From positions 1 to 8,104 of the forward strand of contig JAICWX010000369.1 in assembly GCA_025934635.1 (NCBI GenBank): DNA of 8,104 nt, written 5' to 3'. Below are positions 1 to 5,043 of the stretch, piece after piece. Below the pieces are notes generated by a model. That model searched no databases, was not told the DNA's origin, and saw only the letters and a program-made list of their open reading frames with translations. Source of the stretch: Streptosporangiaceae bacterium (GTDB lineage: Bacteria > Actinomycetota > Actinomycetes > Streptosporangiales > Streptosporangiaceae). The translations under genes and the position numbers were made by a program. Every line of letters begins with the position of its first letter. The first letter of the stretch is position 1.

Positions 1-2
1 AC

Positions 3-791
3 CATACGCTGAGCGCGATCACCGGCGCGTACGCCGATCAGGTGGGCTTCGTCCAGTCGGCCGGGGCGCAGGTGATCGTGATGGCCAGCCGCGCGCTGGC
101 CGCCCGCGCCCGCGGTCCGCACGACTACCTGGAGGTCTACGGCGAGCTGCTCAGGCAGGCCGAGCACCCGGTGATCCTGCACTGGCTGGGCGAGGCCTTC
201 GACCCGGCGCTGTGCGGCTACTGGGGCAGCGATGACTTCGAGGCGGCGGCCGGGACCGTGCTCGAGCTGATCGAGCGGGCCGGCGACCGGGTGGACGGCG
301 TCAAGCTGTCGGTCCTGGACGCGGGCCGGGAGCGGTGGCTGCGGCGGCGGCTGCCGGCCGGGGTGCGGATGTACACCGGGGACGACTTCAACTACGCCGA
401 CCTGATCCGCGGCGACGGCCAGGAACACAGCGACGCGCTGCTCGGGGCGTTCGCTGCGATCACCGCTCCGGCCGCCGCGGCGCTGGCCGCGCTGGACCGG
501 GGCGACGGGGCGGGTTACGACGCGGCCATGGCGCCCACGGTGCCGCTCAGCCGGGCGATCTTCGAGCCGCCGACCTACCACTACAAGGTCGGGGTGGCCT
601 TCCTGGCCTGGCTGAACGGGCTGCAGCCGCATTTCGCGATGCTGGGCGGGCTGCAGCGGCAGCGTCCGGCCGAGCACCTGACCCGGGTGTACGAGCTGGC
701 GGCGGCGGCCGGGGCGCTGACGCAGCCGGAGCTCGCGGCTGAGAGGGTGAAGGAGATGCTGGCTCGTTCGGCGGAAGATTTTTACCGGTGA
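3..791 (+). CDS. DUF993 / dihydrodipicolinate synthase-like protein (5' partial)
   Basis: This is the C-terminal part of a TIM-barrel protein of the DUF993 (dihydrodipicolinate synthase-like) family, probably a lyase or aldolase acting on a sugar- or polyol-derived keto acid. The substrate is unknown. The frame is open from base 3 with no stop, and the product is shorter than I would expect for the family (from memory about 380 aa), so the true start lies upstream. The in-frame GTG at 42 is internal. Family-like features are a strand ending in VILHWLGEAFDP (bases about 171-206), then DGVKLS, whose lysine (codon 303-305) sits where Schiff-base lysines occur in the DHDPS superfamily, then YTGDDFNY and a C-terminal helical part with PPTYHYKVGVAFLAWLNG. 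The stop TGA overlaps the GTG start of the next gene, which shows translational coupling. From memory, such genes sit near Gfo/Idh/MocA oxidoreductases and sugar ABC transporters; none is visible here because the window starts inside the gene. Confidence 0.85.
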   Translation, partial: HTLSAITGAYADQVGFVQSAGAQVIVMASRALAARARGPHDYLEVYGELLRQAEHPVILHWLGEAFDPALCGYWGSDDFEAAAGTVLELIERAGDRVDGVKLSVLDAGRERWLRRRLPAGVRMYTGDDFNYADLIRGDGQEHSDALLGAFAAITAPAAAALAALDRGDGAGYDAAMAPTVPLSRAIFEPPTYHYKVGVAFLAWLNGLQPHFAMLGGLQRQRPAEHLTRVYELAAAAGALTQPELAAERVKEMLARSAEDFYR

Positions 792-1624
792 ACGGCGGGA
801 TCGGGCTTGACCGCCTGTCGCTCAACCAGGCCACCGTGAAACACCTGGGGCTGCGCGAGGCCGCCGAGTTGTGCGGGCGGCACGGGATCGGGGCCATCGG
901 GCTGTGGCGGGACCGGGTGGCCGAGGCGGGGCTGGCGCACGCGGCGGCCGCGGTGCGGGCGGCCGGGCTGCGGGTCTCCAGCCTGTGCCGGGGAGGGTTC
1001 TTCACGGTTGCCGACGCGGAGGCCCGGCGGGCGGCGCTGGCCGATAACCGGGCCGCCATCGCCGAGGCGGCCGAGCTCGGCACGGACACGCTGGTGCTGG
1101 TGTGCGGCGGCCTGCCGCCGGGCCAGCGCGACCTGGGCCTGGCCCGGCGCATGATCGCGGACGCGATCGGGTCACTGGTGCCAGATGCCCAGCGGCACGG
1201 GGTGCGGCTCGGCATCGAGGCGCTGCACCCGATGTTCTGCGCCGACCGGTGCGTGATCTCCAGCCTGGGCGAGGCGGTGGACCTGGCCCTGCTGTTCCCG
1301 GCTGACGCGGTGGGGGTGGTGGTGGACACCTACCACGTGTGGTGGGACGCCCGGCTGCTGGACTCGATCGCCCGGGCCAGCGGGCGGATCGTCAGCTACC
1401 AGGTGTGCGACTGGGTGCTGCCGCTGCCGGCCGATGTCTTGCTGGGCCGGGGTCACGTGGGCGACGGCGTCATCGACTTCGGGCCGATCTCGGCTGCTGT
1501 TTCGTCGGCTGGATATCAGGGCGACGTGGAGGTGGAGATCTTCAACGCCGCTGTCTGGGCCGCGCCGCCGGACGAGACGGCGGCCACCGTGGTCGAGCGG
1601 TTCGCCGCCATCCTCGGCGGCTGA
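788..1624 (+). CDS. Sugar phosphate isomerase/epimerase (xylose isomerase-like TIM barrel)
   Basis: This 278-aa cytosolic enzyme belongs to the AP-endonuclease-2/xylose isomerase-like TIM-barrel superfamily, which carries out metal-dependent keto-sugar epimerisation or aldose-ketose isomerisation. The likely metal ligands fall at the usual strand ends: E144 (GIEALHP), D180 with H183 (VVDTYHVWWD), Q205 (SYQVCDW) and E250 (VEVEIFN). A Gln at the third ligand position resembles hydroxypyruvate isomerase-type members rather than the His of tagatose epimerases. The RGHVGDGVIDF segment (221-231) is the conserved loop typical of the family. The length is normal. The GTG start at 788 lies inside the stop of the preceding gene (GTGA overlap), so the two are co-translated and probably act on one carbohydrate pathway. 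The exact substrate cannot be read from sequence. The gene ends 16 bp before the stop of a convergent gene. Confidence 0.9.
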   Translation: MNGGIGLDRLSLNQATVKHLGLREAAELCGRHGIGAIGLWRDRVAEAGLAHAAAAVRAAGLRVSSLCRGGFFTVADAEARRAALADNRAAIAEAAELGTDTLVLVCGGLPPGQRDLGLARRMIADAIGSLVPDAQRHGVRLGIEALHPMFCADRCVISSLGEAVDLALLFPADAVGVVVDTYHVWWDARLLDSIARASGRIVSYQVCDWVLPLPADVLLGRGHVGDGVIDFGPISAAVSSAGYQGDVEVEIFNAAVWAAPPDETAATVVERFAAILGG

Positions 1625-1631
1625 GCCTCGG

Positions 1632-1648
1632 CGGCCTCGGCTAGGCCG
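1632..1648. terminator. Short GC hairpin at convergent gene junction
   Basis: CGGCCT (1632-1637), a 5-nt loop and AGGCCG (1643-1648) form a perfect 6-bp stem between two converging genes. It overlaps the TAG stop of the SnoaL-like gene. There is no T-run on either side, so if it terminates transcription it would be as the U-less hairpin type often proposed in actinomycetes. The location supports the call, but short GC palindromes are common at this base composition. Confidence 0.35.
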
Positions 1649-2045
1649 GGTGGTCTGGCTCGGCGTGGGGTTTCGCGGGCCAGTAGGGCCACTCCTCGAA
1701 CCAGGTGCAGCGGCCGTCGCCGGCGAACCGGATGACCCACAGGTCCCGGTACTCCTGGGTGGGCGGATCCCCGTAATGGACCTCGGCCCGGACCACCGCG
1801 ACCGGCCCGTCGACGGCGAGGATGTCGGTGGCCAGGGTGAAGACCTCATCGGGGCCTTCTCGCTCCCGCTCCCACCGCTGCCCGACCGCGTCCAGGCCGG
1901 TGACCGGCTGCTCGTAGGGAGACTGCCGGTAGGTGGCATCCGGGGTGAACAGGCGGGCGAGGTCCGCGGTGCCCGGGGTCCGCCAGGCGGCCTCGTAGCG
2001 TGCCAGCCAGCGGCTGACCGCGGCGCGTTCGGTCATCTGGATCAT
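1641..2045 (-). CDS. SnoaL-like / nuclear transport factor 2 family protein
   Basis: This is a 134-aa single-domain protein of the NTF2-like (SnoaL-like) cone fold. The N-terminal helix pattern (SRWLARYEAAWRT) followed by LARLFTPDATYRQSPYEQP (about residues 29-47) is the classic start of the fold. The C-terminal strands YRDLWVIRFAGDGR and FEEWPYWP (about residues 98-123) are typical of a widespread actinobacterial group of small NTF2-like proteins. Such proteins may be isomerases, cyclases or ligand-binding proteins, and no catalytic assignment is possible here. The start is ATG at 2045; an alternative ATG lies three codons downstream at 2036. Neither has a strong Shine-Dalgarno. The gene diverges from the truncated RNA-ligase-like gene (51 bp between starts) and converges on the isomerase gene, so it is likely monocistronic. 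Confidence 0.88.
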   Translation of the reverse strand: MIQMTERAAVSRWLARYEAAWRTPGTADLARLFTPDATYRQSPYEQPVTGLDAVGQRWEREREGPDEVFTLATDILAVDGPVAVVRAEVHYGDPPTQEYRDLWVIRFAGDGRCTWFEEWPYWPAKPHAEPDHPA

Positions 2046-2096
2046 GGTGCCACACGGAGGTTATGCTGCCCGGCATGACCTGGCCCCGGATGGTTG

Positions 2097-2432
2097 ATGG
2101 CTGAGCTGGTCGCGGCCGGTGCCCCGGCTAGCGAGAGCGTCGTGCTGGTCCCGGTTCCTGAGGCCGAACGGGTGGTGTCCCCGCATCGCGCCCAGCTCGA
2201 CCGGTCCGCCGCCCTCGGCGTCCCGGCGCACGTCACAGTGCTGTACCCGTTCGTGCCGCCGCCTGCGATCACGCCGTCGATGCTGGACGCGCTGGCCGGG
2301 GCGGTCACGTCGGTGGGCGTGTTCGGCTGTGAGTTCGATGATTTTGTGCCCAAGGGCACCTATCTTGCCGGAATCGTGTCTATGTCGGGCAAAATGTCAG
2401 AGTCGCTCGATAGGATCGAACTCAGAGCCTAG
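2097..2432 (+). pseudogene. 2'-5' RNA ligase-like (2H phosphoesterase) gene, C-terminal half missing
   Basis: The 111-aa product from ATG 2097 begins like an actinobacterial 2'-5' RNA ligase family (2H phosphoesterase) protein. It has the VVLVPVPEAE strand (residues 15-24) and the first catalytic HxT motif in PAHVTVLYPF (bases about 2221-2253). Intact members are roughly 170-190 aa and carry a second HxT/S motif in the C-terminal half. Here the resemblance stops around residue 83 (GCEFDDF, near base 2345). The remaining 28 codons run through an AT-richer stretch with no family features and stop at TAG 2430-2432. With only one of two catalytic motifs it should be inactive, so I call it a truncated remnant. 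The missing half is not found downstream in this window. No good Shine-Dalgarno is seen; TTG 2094 or GTG 2141 are alternative starts. A short functional protein remains possible but is less likely. Confidence 0.65.
2346..2359. repeat. 14-bp inverted repeat GTGCCC-AA-GGGCAC
   Basis: These are perfect 6-bp arms around a 2-bp centre, located exactly where the RNA-ligase-like coding resemblance ends and base composition becomes AT-richer. Form and spacing suit a dimeric regulator's operator about 150 bp upstream of the HNH gene, or a scar at a recombination junction. Function is inferred from position only. Confidence 0.4.
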
Positions 2433-2511
2433 AAATTATCTTGGATAGGAAGAACAACACCAGGAATAGCCAAAACAACTTCCCCGCGAGCCCGGAAGGA
2501 GGTGACCAGGC
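2407..2511 (+). promoter_or_regulatory. AT-richer upstream region of the HNH gene (putative promoter and leader)
   Basis: This stretch is much richer in A/T than its surroundings. It holds an inverted repeat TCGAT-AGG-ATCGA (2407-2419) and a possible -10 hexamer TATCTT (2437-2442, fits TANNNT). No convincing TTGAC-like -35 lies at 17-18 bp, so the promoter call is weak. The leader then runs through an A-rich stretch (about 2449-2479) into the ribosome binding site at 2496. Confidence 0.3.
2496..2505 (+). promoter_or_regulatory. Near-perfect Shine-Dalgarno AAGGAGGTGA
   Basis: Ten consecutive bases are complementary to the 3' end of 16S rRNA, with 6 bp between the site and ATG 2512. This fixes the start of the HNH gene and predicts strong translation once it is transcribed. 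No other gene in the window has a site this complete. Confidence 0.85.
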
Positions 2512-4056
2512 ATGAGCACCGCCGCCGCATTTGCCAGCGTGAGTGAGGCGATGGATGCGGTGCGGGCCGGGTTGGCGTTCGTAGCCGCGGCGGATCCGAG
2601 GGAGCTGACGGCCGAGGAGCAAGCCGGATGCCTGCTGTCGCTGGAGCGGGCGAACTCGGCCCTGGCGGCGGGGCGGACCTCGATGCTGGGGGCGTTCACC
2701 ACGGGCAAGGGGTACGCGGCGGACGCGGACTACAGTGCGCGGGCGTGGCTGATGCACAAGACCGGGATCACCCGCGGCGCCGCTGTCGCGTACACGACGT
2801 GGGTGAAGTGGGCGGGGCGGCATCCCGTGCTGTTCGCGGCGATGACGGCGGAGCAGGTCTCGGAGTCCTACGCCCGGACGCTGTGCACCTGGACGGATAA
2901 GCTGCCGCCAGACCAGCGGGACGAGGCCGACCGGATCCTGGCGGAGGCGGCGGCGGCCGGTATGGGCCTGCGGGACCTAGCCGGGCTGGCCGCGGAGATC
3001 CTCGCCCGGTGCCGCCTGGACGAACCGGACGACGACGGCAAGGCGTTCGATGACCGGTCGGTGACAGTCCGCACCACGTTCCAGGGCGCCGGGGTAATGC
3101 ACGGGGACCTGACCCCGGAGTGCGCGGCGGTGGTCCAGTCGGTCCTGGACGCGCTGGCTGCTCCCGTCGGCGCCGACGATGACCGGACCCAGGGGCAGCG
3201 GTATCACGACGCTCTGCAGGAGGCAATGCGGAGGCTGGTCGCGGGGAACCTGCTGCCCGAGCGGGCCGGGCAGCCGGTCAGGGCCCTGGTCCATATCTCA
3301 CTGGCCGACCTGATGCGGCTGGAAGGCTCTTCCGCCCTGGCGCAGGAATGGATCAGCGGGATACGGGCCCGGTGGGCTGCCGCCCGGGCGGCAGCGACGG
3401 AGAGCGGCAGCGACGACGGCGCCTGGCTCGACGGCGACAGCGCCCGCGCCGCGACCTGCGATGCGTCGCTGACTCCGGTCGTGACCGGCGAGGTCGACCT
3501 GGGCGTGCTGGACGAGCTGGTGCGGCTGTGCGCCCACCTAGGCCGTCTCGACGGCGCCTCCGACACTCACGCAGGACCCGGCACTCCCGGCGGCCCCGGG
3601 CCGCAGAGCCCGAGCCTGCGGGACGTACTCGAGCAGCAGGTCATCGGCGCGGCCGTAGCGCTGGTCTCCGGGCCCGGCGGGCTCGCGTCGTTCCTGCGCC
3701 GCCGCCAGCTCGGCGACCGGCTCGCTGGGCCCAGCCTGCCGCTGGACGTCGGCGTCAGCCAGGATATCCCAGCCGCGATCCGCCGGGCGGTCATCGAGCG
3801 GGATCAGCACTGCCGGTTCCCTGGCGGCTGCGACCAGCCCGCCGCTGGCTGCGAAGTCCACCACCTGACCCACAAAGCCGACGGCGGGAAGACCTCGGTG
3901 TGGGACTGCGCGCTGTTCTGCACCTTCCACCACCAGGTGGTAATCCACCGGTGGGGCTGGACCGTGGTCCTGAACCCCGACGGCACCACCACCGCCTGGA
4001 ACAAGGACAAAACCAAGATCCTCCACAGCCACGGACCACCTGCCCGAGCCGGGTAG
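2512..4056 (+). CDS. DUF222 / 13E12-repeat family HNH endonuclease
   Basis: This is a 514-aa protein with an N-terminal DUF222 domain (roughly residues 15-290, helical, with ERANSALAAGRTSMLGAF near 45-62). A low-complexity Gly/Pro linker (about 350-368) and a C-terminal HNH nuclease domain (about 420-485) follow. The HNH domain shows C434-X5-C440, C470 and H473/H474 as likely zinc ligands, and H450-H451 as the first catalytic histidines (CEVHH). The central Asn position is Asp (D465 in SVWDC). It then ends HHQVVIHRWGW and a conserved Trp-rich tail. The family is multicopy in actinomycetes, including the REP13E12 repeats of Mycobacterium tuberculosis. Its biological role is not settled; DNA cleavage in mobile or defence contexts is usually supposed. 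The gene has its own AT-rich leader and strong ribosome binding site, sits beside a truncated gene, and ends at a long inverted repeat, all consistent with a mobile cassette. No transposase or clear terminal repeat is seen. Confidence 0.93.
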   Translation: MSTAAAFASVSEAMDAVRAGLAFVAAADPRELTAEEQAGCLLSLERANSALAAGRTSMLGAFTTGKGYAADADYSARAWLMHKTGITRGAAVAYTTWVKWAGRHPVLFAAMTAEQVSESYARTLCTWTDKLPPDQRDEADRILAEAAAAGMGLRDLAGLAAEILARCRLDEPDDDGKAFDDRSVTVRTTFQGAGVMHGDLTPECAAVVQSVLDALAAPVGADDDRTQGQRYHDALQEAMRRLVAGNLLPERAGQPVRALVHISLADLMRLEGSSALAQEWISGIRARWAAARAAATESGSDDGAWLDGDSARAATCDASLTPVVTGEVDLGVLDELVRLCAHLGRLDGASDTHAGPGTPGGPGPQSPSLRDVLEQQVIGAAVALVSGPGGLASFLRRRQLGDRLAGPSLPLDVGVSQDIPAAIRRAVIERDQHCRFPGGCDQPAAGCEVHHLTHKADGGKTSVWDCALFCTFHHQVVIHRWGWTVVLNPDGTTTAWNKDKTKILHSHGPPARAG

Positions 4057-4074
4057 GTAGTGGATGACCGTCCC

Positions 4075-4124
4075 GATCGGTGCCGTCAGTGACTGGCTAG
4101 GGCCAAGGCCAGATGGCACTGATC
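4075..4124. terminator. Bipartite inverted repeat at convergent junction (putative bidirectional terminator)
   Basis: The outer arms GATCGGTGCC (4075-4084) and GGCACTGATC (4115-4124) pair at 9 of 10 positions; the tenth is a G-U wobble in + strand RNA. Inside, CTGGC (4093-4097) pairs with GCCAG (4108-4112) around a 10-nt loop, leaving an asymmetric internal loop of 8 and 2 nt. The element fills the gap between the HNH gene stop and the nitrilase stop (it overlaps the latter by 2 bases), where a two-way terminator would be expected. There is no T-tract. Confidence 0.55.
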
Positions 4125-4875
4125 AGAGCGGGATGTCGACGGTGAGGGTGCCGGGGTGCCAGTCGGGAAGGCGGGCGGCGACGGTGCCGTCGGGGCGGAT
4201 CAGGGCGGCCAGGCCGGGGAAGTCCTCGTCGGCGGTGGAGCCCGCCTGGCCGGTCATGGCGATCCACAGTCCGAGGCGGCGGGCGTGGCGGCGGGCGTCG
4301 GCTAGGCCGCAGCCTTCCCACCAGGAGAAGCCACGCTGCCAGGCGGCTTCGCCAGTACGGCGGCCGTACAGGCCTGGTGCAGCCGGGAGCAGGACCAGGG
4401 CGGCGCCAGCCGCCGCAGCGTGGTCGAAGGGCGCGTCGAAGCCGGCCTCGGCGCAGATGGCGACGCCGAACCTTGCTCCCGCGTGCTCGAAGACCGCGTT
4501 TTCCGCGGCCGGGGCGAACGCCTCCTCCCCCTCGCCCAGGTGCCGTTTGCGCTGCACCCCGGTTATCCGGCCGGCCGCAGCGACCACTTGGGTGATGTAC
4601 GGCTGCTGATCGGGAGCTCGTTCGGCGATTCCGAAACAGATCCCGGTGCCTGCCGCAGCGGACGCGGTGGCCAGCCTGGTGACGGCCGGGTTGGCCAGGG
4701 AGATCAGCCGCTCCGGGCGCGTCGCGGGGTCGGCCGAGCCGGTCAGGGACATCTCCGGGAACACGGCCAGCTGGCATCCGGCCGCCGCGGCCTGGTCCAC
4801 CAGGCGCAGGTGGGCGGACAGGTTCCCGGCCAGGTCGCCCTTCTCGCAGCGGATGGCCGCCAGCAGGCACCGCAC
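4123..4875 (-). CDS. Carbon-nitrogen hydrolase (nitrilase superfamily)
   Basis: This 250-aa cytosolic enzyme is expected to hydrolyse a small amide or a related C-N bond. The Glu-Lys-Cys triad is visible: E41 in VFPEMSLTG, K110 in QRKRHL and C141 in AICAEAGF. E118 is a candidate for the auxiliary glutamate. The spacing is normal for the superfamily. The motif around the cysteine departs from the common CxDxxFPE pattern: Glu replaces the Asp and there is no FPE. The segment LPAAPGLYGRRT (163-174) and the C-terminal GQAGSTADEDFPGLAALI stretch look like a conserved actinobacterial subgroup of unknown substrate. The GTG start at 4875 is the only plausible one, since an in-frame stop lies 24 bp upstream (4897-4899). 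Its ribosome binding site is weak. The gene is alone on its strand, divergent from the membrane hydrolase gene and convergent with the HNH gene. Confidence 0.9.
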   Translation of the reverse strand: MRCLLAAIRCEKGDLAGNLSAHLRLVDQAAAAGCQLAVFPEMSLTGSADPATRPERLISLANPAVTRLATASAAAGTGICFGIAERAPDQQPYITQVVAAAGRITGVQRKRHLGEGEEAFAPAAENAVFEHAGARFGVAICAEAGFDAPFDHAAAAGAALVLLPAAPGLYGRRTGEAAWQRGFSWWEGCGLADARRHARRLGLWIAMTGQAGSTADEDFPGLAALIRPDGTVAARLPDWHPGTLTVDIPL

Positions 4876-5043
4876 CCGTTCATTGAACTCGATTTCTTAC
4901 TCCGAGCCAATCGAATTGCGGCCGCGCGGGGAGGACGCGATTTACTGCCTAGGCACCAGCGCCTTCGATTTGAGTACAGTAATGACCGCGATTGCCGAGA
5001 ACCGCTGTTTCCCGGGACGGCTGAATGACTTACAGGAGGCCTA
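4876..5043. promoter_or_regulatory. Divergent intergenic region with repeats and palindromes
   Basis: This 168-bp AT-richer region separates the starts of the nitrilase and membrane-hydrolase genes and must carry promoters for both. Visible elements are TTCA-T-TGAA (4879-4887), a perfect 10-bp palindrome TGCCTAGGCA (4946-4955), and three same-strand copies of CGATTT (4890-4895, 4938-4943, 4966-4971), each followed within a few bases by ACT or TAC. TACAGT (4975-4980) could be a -10 for the rightward gene, but no matching -35 is evident. A shared regulator is possible but not shown. Confidence 0.4.
5034..5039 (+). promoter_or_regulatory. Shine-Dalgarno AGGAGG for the membrane hydrolase gene
   Basis: AGGAGG lies 4 bp before ATG 5044, a somewhat short spacing. 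It supports this start over later in-frame candidates and means the first 46 or so residues, which precede the conserved VTELRIHGVSG segment, are translated. Confidence 0.7.

Noticed and set aside
547..1329. Long open frame of 260 codons on the - strand opposite the DUF993 and isomerase genes
   Set aside because: The composition is Ser/Arg/Pro-rich with no domain, as expected for the antisense of GC-rich coding DNA. The + strand genes are clearly real.
1614..1636. Tandem CCTCGGCGGC copies around the end of the isomerase gene
   Set aside because: Ten-base GC-rich repeats like this recur easily in the genome style seen here, and no further copies are present.
2063..2104. 13-codon open frame after GGAGG, overlapping the start of the RNA-ligase-like gene (possible leader peptide)
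   Set aside because: Only 2 bp separate GGAGG from the ATG, too close for normal initiation. The peptide has no attenuator-like codon runs and no accompanying hairpins.
2407..2427. Possible LexA/SOS box upstream of the HNH gene
   Set aside because: The half-site TCGAAC is present, but the matching GTTC half at the required spacing is absent. The actual inverted repeat is TCGAT-AGG-ATCGA.
2345..4124. Complete insertion sequence or transposon bounded by terminal repeats
   Set aside because: I found no matching terminal inverted repeats or target duplication at the two edges, and no transposase. Only an unproven mobile cassette can be suggested.
4064..4609. Open frame of 181 codons on the + strand opposite the nitrilase gene
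   Set aside because: It has no recognisable features and is fully antisense to a gene with an intact catalytic triad.
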